A DNA stretch of 64,000 bases from Puia sp963703355 (GCA_963703355.1 OY969813.1:1-64000), one strand, 5' to 3'. Shown: positions 53,142 to 62,125, counted from the stretch's first letter. Notes: generated from the letters alone by a model not told the origin. Numbers and translations: made by a program.

Positions 53142-54959
53142 ATGAAAACATATTTCAGGTTACTGGCGTTTGCAAAACCTATAGAAAAATATGCCATACC
53201 TTATTGTATTTTCAGTCTGCTTTCCATCTTGTTCAGCACGTTAAACCTTGCGCTACTGGTTCCGCTGCTCACCATTTTATTTAATCAGGAAGCCATTCGT
53301 CAGATCCCGGTGAAGCCGGGTCATCTCTTTGATATTTTCAAAACTTTCAATTATTATTCTGCCCTGCTGAATTCGAAGTATGGTTTACTGCGCACGCTGG
53401 AATTTGTTTGTGCGACGATCGTGACCTCTGTGTTTTTCAGTAATATTTTCCGATACTTCGCCGAACGTGTCATTGAGAATCTTCGCATACATACGCTAAA
53501 AAATATCAGGGAAGCGGTATTTGATAATGTGATGACCCTGCATCTGGGGTATTTCAATAATGAGCGAAAGGGGAATATCATTTCCAAAGTAGCGTCAGAT
53601 GTTTATGTAGTCCAATATTCAGTTACGTCAACATTGCAGGTGTTTTTCAAAGAACCACTTACACTGATCATCTATCTGCTGATGTTGTTTATTATCTCCT
53701 ATAAATTAACACTGGTTACGATATTGGTCATTCCCCTTGCGGCGCTCATCATCGCGCGTATTGTAAAAAAATTAAAGAAGCAGGCAGCAGAATCCCATGT
53801 CGCACATGGCATCATGATCAGCTATCTGGATGAGGCCCTGATCGGCATCAGGGTGGTGAAAGCATTTAATGCGGTGAAATTTATTTCCGATCGTTTCAAT
53901 GGAGAAAATGAACGCCTATCAAAAATCAGTCGTTCTATGGCGAAACGACAACAACTGGCTTCACCTGTTTCTGAATTTCTGGGTATACTGATGGTAGCCG
54001 CCATTGTTTTGTATGGTGGTTCTCTGGTGATCTCCGGTAAAGGGGATTTAACAGGAGCAAGTTTTATCGCATATATCGCACTGTTCTCCCAAATCATGCG
54101 CCCGGCAAAAGCGATCTCTGATTCTTTTGCCAATATTCACACGGGCGTAGCAGCAGGTGAAAGGGTATTGAGTCTTGTGGATGAAAAACCATTAATCGTT
54201 GATCCACCCAATGCAGTAAAAATAGATCAGTTCAGAGCAACAATAAGATTTGAAAATGTATTTTTTGGATACGGTGAAAATCAGGTGTTGAAGGATATCA
54301 GTTTTTCCATTCCCAAGGGACAAACCATCGCGCTCGTCGGTCCTTCGGGAGGAGGGAAATCTACATTAATGGATCTGATTCCTAAATTCATTCAACCTGA
54401 TGCAGGAATTATTTCTATCGACGGAACAGATATACAACAAGTGAATGTGGTTTCCCTTCGCTCATTGATGGGCATCGTAAACCAGGATCCTATTTTATTC
54501 AACGATACGATTTATAATAATATCGCCTTTGGAAGACCCAATACCTCGCGGCTGGAAGTGGAAGCAGCGGCACGCATCGCCAATGCGCACGATTTTATTA
54601 TAGCAACGGAGAAAGGATATGAAACCAATATTGGCGACAAGGGAGTACGCCTGTCGGGCGGTCAGCGTCAGCGCATCTGTATTGCACGAGCCGTATTAAA
54701 TAATCCTCCCATCATGTTACTCGACGAAGCAACTTCTGCGCTGGATACAGAGTCAGAAAAACTGGTGCAGGATGCGCTGGTTAATCTGATGAAGCATCGT
54801 ACATCGCTGATCATTGCCCACCGGCTAAGTACCATTCAGAATGCAGATAATATTCTCGTGCTGGACGGTGGAAAGATCGTTGAGCAGGGTTCACATGCCC
54901 GGCTGCTTCAAAATAACGGATTGTATAAACGGCTTATTGACATGCAAACATTTGTATGA
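53142..54959 (+). CDS. ABC exporter, MsbA-like (fused permease and ATPase)
   Basis: 605 residues: six membrane helices in the first 330 residues and one nucleotide-binding domain. Walker A is GPSGGGKST, the signature VRLSGGQRQR, Walker B IMLLDEATSALD and the switch His is in LIIAHRLST. It is of the lipid-flippase type (MsbA and relatives). Its position as the first gene of a glycosyltransferase cluster suggests export of lipid A, a lipid-linked sugar or a glycolipid. A -7-like TAATTTTG lies at 53119-53126. Its stop overlaps the next start (ATGA). Confidence 0.92.
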   Translation: MKTYFRLLAFAKPIEKYAIPYCIFSLLSILFSTLNLALLVPLLTILFNQEAIRQIPVKPGHLFDIFKTFNYYSALLNSKYGLLRTLEFVCATIVTSVFFSNIFRYFAERVIENLRIHTLKNIREAVFDNVMTLHLGYFNNERKGNIISKVASDVYVVQYSVTSTLQVFFKEPLTLIIYLLMLFIISYKLTLVTILVIPLAALIIARIVKKLKKQAAESHVAHGIMISYLDEALIGIRVVKAFNAVKFISDRFNGENERLSKISRSMAKRQQLASPVSEFLGILMVAAIVLYGGSLVISGKGDLTGASFIAYIALFSQIMRPAKAISDSFANIHTGVAAGERVLSLVDEKPLIVDPPNAVKIDQFRATIRFENVFFGYGENQVLKDISFSIPKGQTIALVGPSGGGKSTLMDLIPKFIQPDAGIISIDGTDIQQVNVVSLRSLMGIVNQDPILFNDTIYNNIAFGRPNTSRLEVEAAARIANAHDFIIATEKGYETNIGDKGVRLSGGQRQRICIARAVLNNPPIMLLDEATSALDTESEKLVQDALVNLMKHRTSLIIAHRLSTIQNADNILVLDGGKIVEQGSHARLLQNNGLYKRLIDMQTFV

Positions 54960-55765
54960 GCTACCCGACTTCTTCTCTGTTGATAGGTACCTATAACTGG
55001 CCGGCAGCCCTGGATTTGTGCATCCAAAGTGCGCTCTCACAAAAAACATTACCAGGAGAAATTCTGATTGCCGATGATGGTTCAGGCGAAGAAACCAGGA
55101 GACTCATTCATTCATTTCAAAAAACTACTGCGATACCCATTCGCCATATCTGGCAGGAAGATCTGGGATTTCGTCTGGCGCATATTCGAAATAAAGCGAT
55201 CGCAGCATCTACAGGTGATTATATTATTCAGGTAGACGGGGACATTATCATGCATCCCTGGTTCATAGACGACCATCTGAGGTTTGCCAAAAAGAACTCA
55301 TTTGTGAGGGCCAGCCGTATCTATCTGGATGCAGCGCTGACCAGCAAAATCCTGTCTACTAAAGAGATAAAAATTAATATATTTGCCAAGGGAATTAGTA
55401 ATTTTTTCAGCGCAATCAGAATACCCTGGCTCTGGCCATTGTTTGCCCATCATTACAAGGAAAAAGGCGCTGAATTGTACGAGATCCATGGTTGCAATAT
55501 GGCATATTGGAAAGCCAACGCATTGGAAATCAATGGATATAATGAGGAATTTATGGGTTGGGGTCCTGAGGATAAGGAATTTGTGGCCAGATTATTGAAT
55601 GCTGGTAAGGAGAAACGTTTTTTAAAAGCGGGGGCAATTGCTTTCCATTTGGACCATCCAGTGAACGCAAAACCGAACATAGAGAACAACGAACGATTGC
55701 TACGCCAAACGATTTTATCAAAATCTGCGTTTTGTGCCAAAGGAATAGATAAATATAGCAATTAG
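54956..55765 (+). CDS. Glycosyltransferase family 2, paralogue 1
   Basis: 269 residues, GT-A fold, cytosolic. Strand 1 is SLLIGTYNWPAALDLCIQSA, followed by EILIADDGSGEET and the metal-binding DVD-like motif in IIQVDGDIIMHPWF. The C-terminal part has WGPEDKEFVARLLNAGK (an E-D-x-E-type catalytic acid region), as in the galactosyltransferase-related group. It is closely related to the next gene (same start ATYNWP/GTYNWP and IADDGS). It overlaps the ABC exporter by 4 bp and is followed by its paralogue after 1 bp. The sugar and acceptor are unknown; lipopolysaccharide core or capsule is likely. Confidence 0.9.
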   Translation: MSYPTSSLLIGTYNWPAALDLCIQSALSQKTLPGEILIADDGSGEETRRLIHSFQKTTAIPIRHIWQEDLGFRLAHIRNKAIAASTGDYIIQVDGDIIMHPWFIDDHLRFAKKNSFVRASRIYLDAALTSKILSTKEIKINIFAKGISNFFSAIRIPWLWPLFAHHYKEKGAELYEIHGCNMAYWKANALEINGYNEEFMGWGPEDKEFVARLLNAGKEKRFLKAGAIAFHLDHPVNAKPNIENNERLLRQTILSKSAFCAKGIDKYSN

Positions 55766-55766
55766 T

Positions 55767-56693
55767 ATGTTGAAGAAGGTATCCGTAGCGCTGGTTATAG
55801 CAACGTATAACTGGCCCGAAGCTTTAAAACTTGTATTGGAAAGTGTATGCAGTCAGGTTGTACTTCCTGATGAAGTAATCATCGCTGACGATGGTTCCGA
55901 ACGATCCACCAGGGACCTGATCGACTCCTTCCGCGATAAAATCAAAGTCACGCTCAAACATTTCTGGCATAAAGACGACGGCTTTCAGAAAACCATCATT
56001 CTCAACCAGGCAATAGCCGGCACACAGTGCGATTATATTATACAGGTTGACGGAGACATCGTACTGAATAAATATTTCATCAGAGATCATCTGCGCGCTG
56101 CTGAAAAAGGATTCTATGTACGGGGAAGCCGGGTAATGCTGAATGAAAATCGCAGTCAGTCTGAAATGGTCATGGAAAAACTGGGAAGAATCACCGCTTT
56201 TTCTTCCGGTATCACGAACCGTATTAACGCATTGCGTTTACCTGCGATGGCTGGGTTATTCACTAAGAAAAGTGCACGTTCCGACAATGTCAGCGGATGC
56301 AACTGGGCTTTCTGGCTGGAAGATTTCGTAGAAGTGAATGGATACAACAATGAAATTACGGGTTGGGGTCATGAGGATATCGAACTTGCCGCACGTTTTA
56401 TTAATATCGGATTGTTACAGAAAAAAATAAAAGGACAGGCCGTTTGTTATCACCTTTTTCATCATTACGCCGACAGACATAAAGAAAGTATCAACTATAG
56501 TATTTACGAACACACATTAAAACAGTGCCTGCGCTTTTGTTTAAAAGGCTACAACAGCTATCAGGAAGATTACCGCTATCAGAATCATCTTGATTATTTT
56601 CCAACGGTTGGTTCGGAAAGGAGAGGGATGCATTTTTTGAAATCCCATATCAGTTCTGAGCGCAAACCCGTTCCAGAATCCCATTTGCAGTGA
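55767..56693 (+). CDS. Glycosyltransferase family 2, paralogue 2
   Basis: 308 residues. The same layout as the preceding gene: VIATYNWPEALKLVLESV, DEVIIADDGSERSTRD, IIQVDGDIVLNKYF, WGHEDIELAARFINIGL. The two genes are a tandem duplication. This copy is about 40 residues longer at the C-terminus (YQNHLDYFPTVGSERRGMHF and on), and that extra part runs antisense through the end of the converging gene for 153 bp. The extension has no counterpart in paralogue 1, so it may be a read-on after loss of the old stop. Confidence 0.88.
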   Translation: MLKKVSVALVIATYNWPEALKLVLESVCSQVVLPDEVIIADDGSERSTRDLIDSFRDKIKVTLKHFWHKDDGFQKTIILNQAIAGTQCDYIIQVDGDIVLNKYFIRDHLRAAEKGFYVRGSRVMLNENRSQSEMVMEKLGRITAFSSGITNRINALRLPAMAGLFTKKSARSDNVSGCNWAFWLEDFVEVNGYNNEITGWGHEDIELAARFINIGLLQKKIKGQAVCYHLFHHYADRHKESINYSIYEHTLKQCLRFCLKGYNSYQEDYRYQNHLDYFPTVGSERRGMHFLKSHISSERKPVPESHLQ

Positions 56694-57647
56694 ACGGATC
56701 AGAAATGCACCTTCATAACAATTCTTAGCCCAAAATATATGGAAGGTCACCAGCGGTGAAAATGTGTTTCCTATAAGAATTCCTTTTATCCAGCAGGTTA
56801 GCAATTCAGCAAAAATGACTGACACACTTAATGTCAGCAGCTGCAACGTGAATCCTCCAATAATGGCGAAAGGTAAAAGCAGCAACATGATGAGCAGACT
56901 TTCCGACGTATTCGTAAAATCTCTGAAGGTAAACTCGCTGATGGGTGATTTGCGTGATATCTCACTGGAACCTGCTCCATATCGCAACATTCTGTTGGTT
57001 TGAACCTTACCACCATCCCACCAGGGATGGAATACAAGGGCTTCCGGTAAAGACTTGTATTGCTCCTTCCACAATAAACTGCAACGCACCAGAAAATCGA
57101 TATCCTCTCCGCTTTTTTTTAAATCTTCGTCGAACAGACCCGGTTCCAATTTATCCCTGTTCAACAAAATATTGGCTGTTGGTGCCCATCTCATCTGCAA
57201 ATATTTCTCCGCTGCTGTAAAATGAGAAGTCCATCCTCCGGTTTCAAGTGCTTTCGTGACTGCATTAAAAGGAGTTGGAAATCGGGTCAGTCCAACAAAC
57301 CCAATGGATGATTCATATTGCCGGATAGCTCCTGCATATTGTATCAGCAAATCTTTTGCCGGTTGAATATCATCATCCAGCAAAAGAATCCACTTGCTTT
57401 TTCCTGCACGAATGCCCGTATTGCGTGCAGCAGAAGCGCCCCGATTCTTTGGATGAACGATCAGCGAAATCTTTCCTTCTTCATTTAATGCGGCAAGTCT
57501 TTTGGAAATTACAACAGCAGGGTTGTCGGCAACGATATAGATGAAAATAGTAAAACCTTCCGGACGGATCAGCTGGTAAATTTCCAACAGCCTTTCTTCA
57601 TCCAGCCGGTAGCTGGGAACAACGATATCTATTGACTGATTGTCCAG
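56541..57647 (-). CDS. Glycosyltransferase family 2 with C-terminal membrane helices; no usual start codon
   Basis: About 369 residues if it starts at the CTG at 57647. The GT-A core opens SIDIVVPSYRLDEERLLEI and continues with NRGASAARNTGIRAGKSKWI, LLLDDDIQPAKDLL (metal-binding DDD) and KKSGEDIDFLVRC (catalytic acid). Helices follow at about 265-290 and a last one at the C-terminus (IIKMILIAVIFLIAVVAF). The first TTG (57587) would cut off the nucleotide-binding strand IDIVVPSYR, so it cannot be the true start. Between that strand and the in-frame TAA of the upstream methyltransferase gene (57651-57653) there is no ATG, GTG or TTG. Candidate starts are CTG 57647 or ATA/ATC codons. It overlaps paralogue 2 at the 3' end by 153 bp. 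Confidence 0.8.
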   Translation of the reverse strand: MDNQSIDIVVPSYRLDEERLLEIYQLIRPEGFTIFIYIVADNPAVVISKRLAALNEEGKISLIVHPKNRGASAARNTGIRAGKSKWILLLDDDIQPAKDLLIQYAGAIRQYESSIGFVGLTRFPTPFNAVTKALETGGWTSHFTAAEKYLQMRWAPTANILLNRDKLEPGLFDEDLKKSGEDIDFLVRCSLLWKEQYKSLPEALVFHPWWDGGKVQTNRMLRYGAGSSEISRKSPISEFTFRDFTNTSESLLIMLLLLPFAIIGGFTLQLLTLSVSVIFAELLTCWIKGILIGNTFSPLVTFHIFWAKNCYEGAFLIRSLQMGFWNGFALRTDMGFQKMHPSPFRTNRWKIIKMILIAVIFLIAVVAF

Positions 57648-57650
57648 ATC

Positions 57651-58376
57651 TTATTTTATTTTTCTTACCAGGTAGTTTGGATTGTGAACGATTACTTCAT
57701 AACGACCATTCTGTTTGAGTTCATCGATCACACGACAGACTTCCCATCCGGATCCATCCCCCGAATCATCGAACAGGATAAAACCACCCGCAACCAGGTA
57801 CTGGTCCACATTTTCAAAATCACGTTTTGCAAAAGCATAAGAATGGTTTCCATCGATATAGGCAAAGCTGATCGGACCGCCAAGTGTAATCGATTTTCCG
57901 AATATATCTTTCACTGCTGCTTGTTGCTTCCAGAGACGGAATAAATCATCGGAGAATTCTTCTACAGGGAATGTTTTGTCCAGCCGGTTTCTGCTGAACA
58001 GGCTGGTATTCCTGATAAAACTTTCTTTTACCAGCACTTTATAATCGGCAAAACTTACAGACGATCCACCCAACATACTGTTGGGAGCGCCTGCGTTTTC
58101 GAACTCCCATTTGTCGCTGCAGATCAGTATATTTTTTCGGCCATTGATATGCAGGTAGAAATTAATCAGGTTGGTACTCAAGCCACAAAAAGATCCGATC
58201 TCGATGGCCGGGTATTCTGATGAAAGATGCAGGGCAGCATATTCCATGGAATAAATATTTCCTTCCATGAGCATGCCCGCGTTGGCATATCGCAGCCAGT
58301 CTACAAATTCATATTGAGTAGCTTTCGGCTCTTCTGTTTGCCGGGTTTTCTTCTTCCTGAATATATTTTTTATCAT
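57651..58376 (-). CDS. Class I SAM-dependent methyltransferase
   Basis: 241 residues from the ATG at 58376 (MIKNIFRKKKTRQ). The SAM-binding motif is YPAIEIGSFCGLSTNLIN (about residues 50-67), followed by ILICSDKWEFENAG and the late motif ISFAYIDGNHSYAFAKRDFE with the acidic residues seen in TylF/macrocin-type O-methyltransferases (DUF-type methyltransf_24). There is a GGFILFDDSGDGSG loop. It probably methylates a sugar or glycan end. The longer frame to 58466 overlaps the divergent glycosyltransferase and is rejected. Its stop is in the same frame as the next gene, with only one stop codon between them. Confidence 0.87.
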   Translation of the reverse strand: MIKNIFRKKKTRQTEEPKATQYEFVDWLRYANAGMLMEGNIYSMEYAALHLSSEYPAIEIGSFCGLSTNLINFYLHINGRKNILICSDKWEFENAGAPNSMLGGSSVSFADYKVLVKESFIRNTSLFSRNRLDKTFPVEEFSDDLFRLWKQQAAVKDIFGKSITLGGPISFAYIDGNHSYAFAKRDFENVDQYLVAGGFILFDDSGDGSGWEVCRVIDELKQNGRYEVIVHNPNYLVRKIK

Positions 58377-58409
58377 GGTGTTGGCTGTAAAAATAGCATT
58401 CTGAAAGCA

Positions 58410-58417
58410 TATATTTG
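58410..58417 (+). promoter_or_regulatory. Promoter -7 box of the 58422 glycosyltransferase
   Basis: TATATTTG, an exact match to TAnnTTTG, 4 bp before the TTG start codon. The upstream TTG at 58381-58383 is 26 bp away, longer than the usual spacing, so the -33 element is doubtful. Confidence 0.5.
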
Positions 58418-58421
58418 GTTC

Positions 58422-59147
58422 TTGCAACTCACGATTATCATCGCAACCTACAATGCCGGGGCGCATCTGAAAGACTGCCTGGAATCCATCCGTTCATTTG
58501 CACCGAACGATACAGAGATTCTGATTATGGATGGAGGAAGTACCGATAACACGATGGTGATCGCACAGGAATTTGTGTATCCCAATCTGATGTGGAACAG
58601 CGAGCCGGATAAAGGAATCTATGACGCACTGAACAAAGGGGTGAAAAAAGCCAGAGGCAGGTGGATACATCATTTGGGGGCCGACGACAGGCTGCTCCCG
58701 GAATTCACAGATCTGGCTGCTTTGTTGAAAGACGAACACACGGTATATTATGCGAACAGTGAAGATTATTATGGTGACCGTGAAAACGTATGGCCTTTAC
58801 TGAAGGGTGCTTTCTCCAAATACAGACTCGCTAAATTCTGTATGAATCATCAATGTATAATCTACCCGGCAACTGTATTTAAAAAATATCAGTATGATTT
58901 GAAATATATCATGCAGGCTGACTACAATTTAAATATGGCGGTTTGGGGGGATGATCTTTTTAAAAAGAAATATTATCCTTTCAAAATAGTTCGCTATGAT
59001 ATGACAGGACTTTCGTCTTTTACCAAAGACGAGCTATTTATAAAAGACAAACCCGCACTGGTGAAACGCCATCTGGGAGGGTGGATCTGGATTCGTTACA
59101 TGATTAAAAAAACAAAAGAGAACCGAAAGAATAACTTCAATATCTGA
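58422..59147 (+). CDS. Glycosyltransferase family 2, WcaE-like; TTG start
   Basis: 241 residues. The protein starts at TTG 58422: LQLTIIIATYNAGAHLKDCL is the first beta strand of the GT-A fold and there is no ATG before it. Then EILIMDGGSTDNT, WNSEPDKGIYDALNKGVKKA and WIHHLGADDRLLP, all typical of the WcaE/colanic-acid group. The frame is open back to 58227, but that part is antisense to the methyltransferase. The TTG lies 4 bp after the -7 box, so the mRNA is probably leaderless. The next glycosyltransferase begins 2 bp after its stop. Confidence 0.88.
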   Translation: MQLTIIIATYNAGAHLKDCLESIRSFAPNDTEILIMDGGSTDNTMVIAQEFVYPNLMWNSEPDKGIYDALNKGVKKARGRWIHHLGADDRLLPEFTDLAALLKDEHTVYYANSEDYYGDRENVWPLLKGAFSKYRLAKFCMNHQCIIYPATVFKKYQYDLKYIMQADYNLNMAVWGDDLFKKKYYPFKIVRYDMTGLSSFTKDELFIKDKPALVKRHLGGWIWIRYMIKKTKENRKNNFNI

Positions 59148-59149
59148 TC

Positions 59150-60121
59150 ATGGAAAAAGGGGTTACGGTATTGATATGTTCTTACAACGGCGCCGATCGG
59201 ATCACCAGGACTATAGAACATCTGGGGGCTCAAAGATTTACAAAACCAGTGGACTGGGAGATTATTTTTGTCGACAATGCGTCTACTGATGACTGTGGTA
59301 ATATAGCAAAAAGAGTATGGGAAAAAACCGGTAATGAAGCATCGCGCTTCCACCTTGTAAAAGAAAAAAAACCAGGGAAAGTGTATGCTCAAAATCTGGG
59401 AGTTTCACTCGCACGTTTTGAATATTTTATTGTTTGTGACGATGATAACTGGCTCGGCCCCGACTATGTGGAAAAAGTTTTTGATCTTCTTGAAAGCAAT
59501 CCGACAACAGGTGCAGTGGGAGGGAGAGGTATTGCGGTGACGGATGCTGCGTCGTTGCCAGAATGGTTTCCGCACTTTGAAACACATTATGCGGTTGGAA
59601 AACAGGGCATCGTCTCCGAAGATGTCACGTTGAGCCGCGGGTATCTCTGGGGAGCCGGACTGGGTTCCCGAACTGAACTCTATCGGAAATATTATATACA
59701 GTTCCCGTCATTGTTATGGGGGAGAAAGGAAAATGAGATCGTTGGGGGCGGAGAAGACGCCGAATATTGTTTGCGGCTGGTACTCAAAGGATGGCAATTA
59801 TATTACGATAGTGCGCTGGTATTTCAACACTATATCCCGTCAAACAGATTAACTGTACCTTATCGGGACAATCTCGTGAACATACAAAACGGGATAAGAG
59901 TGTTGGATACATATCATCTCTTCGCCAAAATGCAAAGAAAGGTCCAGGGACGCCCTTGGAATCATTTTCGCCTTTTGCTGGTAACTCCCTTCAAGTGGCT
60001 CCTTACCACATCAACGCAAAAAAAAGCTCTCGAGAAAAATAAAATGCGGATACTTTATCCCGGGCTGGGCAATAAGGATCCTGAATTTCTCATGATAGGA
60101 AAATTCATACATGAGCCTTGA
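59150..60121 (+). CDS. Glycosyltransferase family 2
   Basis: 323 residues, GT-A fold. Motifs: VTVLICSYNGADRITRTI, WEIIFVDNASTDDCG, YFIVCDDDNWLGPDY (metal-binding DDD) and GGGEDAEYCLRLVLKGW (catalytic acid). A Lys-rich segment LVKEKKPGKVYAQNLG follows the first strand pair. No membrane helix. It is the second gene of a plus-strand pair after the WcaE-like gene, in the glycan cluster. The donor sugar is unknown. Confidence 0.9.
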   Translation: MEKGVTVLICSYNGADRITRTIEHLGAQRFTKPVDWEIIFVDNASTDDCGNIAKRVWEKTGNEASRFHLVKEKKPGKVYAQNLGVSLARFEYFIVCDDDNWLGPDYVEKVFDLLESNPTTGAVGGRGIAVTDAASLPEWFPHFETHYAVGKQGIVSEDVTLSRGYLWGAGLGSRTELYRKYYIQFPSLLWGRKENEIVGGGEDAEYCLRLVLKGWQLYYDSALVFQHYIPSNRLTVPYRDNLVNIQNGIRVLDTYHLFAKMQRKVQGRPWNHFRLLLVTPFKWLLTTSTQKKALEKNKMRILYPGLGNKDPEFLMIGKFIHEP

Positions 60122-60330
60122 CGGTTATATCAATGATTAACGAATGCCAGAAATCCGCCCTGTGATGACTTCCGGAATGAATTCCAAAAATTCAAGACTA
60201 TGAAAAATTAAACGGAAGATGAAATTTGTACATTTAATTTTGGCCGAATTTAAGACCCAGACAAATCTGTAGTTTTTGGCTGAGATAGGTAACTTATTTT
60301 CAACAGAAATTTCTGACATAAAAAAACATC

Positions 60331-61836
60331 GTGATAATCAAAAAATATTTTATTGCCAGGATCATTTTTCTTCTGGCCGTAATCTATCTGGGTATTCTGG
60401 TTTCTTCCATACAGCCGGAAGTCTTTTTTCAGGGTGATGGTGGGATGAAATTTTTGGTCATCAAGCAAATTAATGCCCATCAGGGTTTTAAATATCTTGA
60501 TCTTCCGCATTCCCAATGGGTTCGTGAAATATGGAACAAAGGATATTTTCCTATGAAAGAGCCTTTCGTTTATTCAACGCCGAAAGGATATCTCATATCT
60601 TTTCCGCCGGCTTTTCAGATCATCAATGCATTTTTGTATGAAAAATTTGGATACCGGGGATTATATATTATTCCGTTATTGAGTATTTTAATTCTTTGGA
60701 CCTGGGTATTTAAACTCCTGGAAAAAAAGAAGTCAAGTGAATTATATATAGCGCTGGCCATATTTATATTAACGTTTTGCTCTCCGCTTACAATCTATGG
60801 AGTAATGTATTGGGAGCATGTGCCTACTGTGCTATTGCTGTTTGCAGGTACCGTTTTTATACTTTCTGACACGAAGAATATAATATCGGCGGGCCTTTTG
60901 GGATTTCTGACAGGATTGGCAATTTGGTTGCGACCAGAGGCGTTACTCCTTGATATATTGTATTCCATGATTGTGTTGTGGATACAGCTCAAACAGACGC
61001 GAAGCGTGACAAACCTGTTATTCCTTTTTTTTCTCTTTATTCCTGTTATATTATTTTTCTTATTTAACAAGATTGAATTCAATTCATTTTTTGGCGTGCA
61101 CGGCTATCAGGTTTTAAATGTAACCCCCATGGCCAGGGTTATCAGAGGGCTGAAAAATCTTCTGATGATTAACTGGCTGATGGTTAAATTTTTTCCCTTT
61201 GTGTTAATGGTCATTCCGGCATTGTATGTTGCGTTCAAATCGGGCTCACAAATCGATAATCGGATAAAAGGCTTACTTATTCTGATACCCGTATTTAGTT
61301 TGGTTTGCCCATTCATTTTACCCAATTACGGAGGGGGACAATGGGGACCGCGGTACTTTTTACCGCTCATTTCTATAATAGTTATCGTAATCACACTTGT
61401 TTTAGATAAAAAAGCTGAACTCAATACACCTGTTTATTGGAGGCTGGGCTCCCCTTTGCTGGCATTGTTTATCGGGTTTAGTTTTTATCTCAATACTATC
61501 CAGGGAGGCGGGCATGAATTGTATTGGAGTTATTACCATCGCGTAAAACCGGCATTGACTTTTATAGAATCACAGAAGGACAGCATCATTGTAGTAAATT
61601 CAGAGCATATTCCGATGGAAATGGGCACCCTGTTTAAGGAAAGAGATTTTATGTTGGCAGAACGGCAAAGTAGTTTTGATAGTCTTGTGACTCTTTTAAG
61701 AAAGCCGGCAGGTACGCGTTTTATTTATATATCTGAAGTCAATGTTTCACCTGGCCTGCCAAATTTATTAAATGGCTCACGAAAAGATCTTGTAAAAAAA
61801 GGAAACTATTATTTGGGACAGTATCTTCTGAATTAA
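60331..61836 (+). CDS. Polytopic membrane protein, GT-C-like
   Basis: 501 residues with about ten membrane helices. The start is GTG at 60331 (MIIKKYFIARIIFLLAVIYL); no ATG fits. The first outer loop has PEVFFQGDGGMKFLVIKQIN, where an acidic D-x-G pair matches the place of the GT-C catalytic Asp, and the segment GGGQWGPRYFLPLISI is often seen in uncharacterised GT-C proteins (compare YPSR-type mannosyltransferases). The C-terminal part is a soluble periplasmic domain (from about residue 395). It ends the glycan cluster; a role as lipid-linked-sugar transferase is an inference. The 208 bp before it contain nothing that I recognise. Confidence 0.75.
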   Translation: MIIKKYFIARIIFLLAVIYLGILVSSIQPEVFFQGDGGMKFLVIKQINAHQGFKYLDLPHSQWVREIWNKGYFPMKEPFVYSTPKGYLISFPPAFQIINAFLYEKFGYRGLYIIPLLSILILWTWVFKLLEKKKSSELYIALAIFILTFCSPLTIYGVMYWEHVPTVLLLFAGTVFILSDTKNIISAGLLGFLTGLAIWLRPEALLLDILYSMIVLWIQLKQTRSVTNLLFLFFLFIPVILFFLFNKIEFNSFFGVHGYQVLNVTPMARVIRGLKNLLMINWLMVKFFPFVLMVIPALYVAFKSGSQIDNRIKGLLILIPVFSLVCPFILPNYGGGQWGPRYFLPLISIIVIVITLVLDKKAELNTPVYWRLGSPLLALFIGFSFYLNTIQGGGHELYWSYYHRVKPALTFIESQKDSIIVVNSEHIPMEMGTLFKERDFMLAERQSSFDSLVTLLRKPAGTRFIYISEVNVSPGLPNLLNGSRKDLVKKGNYYLGQYLLN

Positions 61837-61876
61837 TTGGACTTCCACTTATTCCTGGTCCGTGCCATACAGTTTT

Positions 61877-62125
61877 TCAAAGTTTTTCCGCGTCATGTAA
61901 TCCCTCACCCAAAGCCTGTATAAGGTCGTTGGGTTGGGTTTTCTCGCTGTCCTGAATATGCTGTGCCCAGATTATTGACCCGTTTGAGGAAGGAATTTTC
62001 GAGGGGACAATAAAGCAGTGTTCATTGCCAAAACTTATGTAATAACGTTTATATCCCTCAAACAGATAATGGTCGGTAAGCGCGGGATGAGATTGCCCCT
62101 GATATGTGTACGTAAACGGTTTCAC
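61877..62125 (-). CDS. Small protein of unknown function
   Basis: 82 residues, soluble, no signal peptide: FTYTYQGQSHPALTDHYLFE, then YYISFGNEHCFIVPSK and a final helix DLIQALGEGLHDAEKL. Composition and codon use look like a real gene, and the opposite-strand frame (62018-62224) is less convincing. No family recognised. It converges on the GT-C gene with a 40-bp gap. Confidence 0.55.
   Translation of the reverse strand: MKPFTYTYQGQSHPALTDHYLFEGYKRYYISFGNEHCFIVPSKIPSSNGSIIWAQHIQDSEKTQPNDLIQALGEGLHDAEKL

Noticed and set aside
57645..57653. Selenocysteine or programmed stop read-through as the explanation for the glycosyltransferase start
   Set aside because: The stop is TAA, not TGA, there is no obvious downstream stem, and the methyltransferase ends naturally at this point; kept only as one option in the finding.
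58227..58421. N-terminal extension of the WcaE-like glycosyltransferase
   Set aside because: It is antisense to the methyltransferase and lies before the promoter; the GT-A fold begins at the TTG at 58422.
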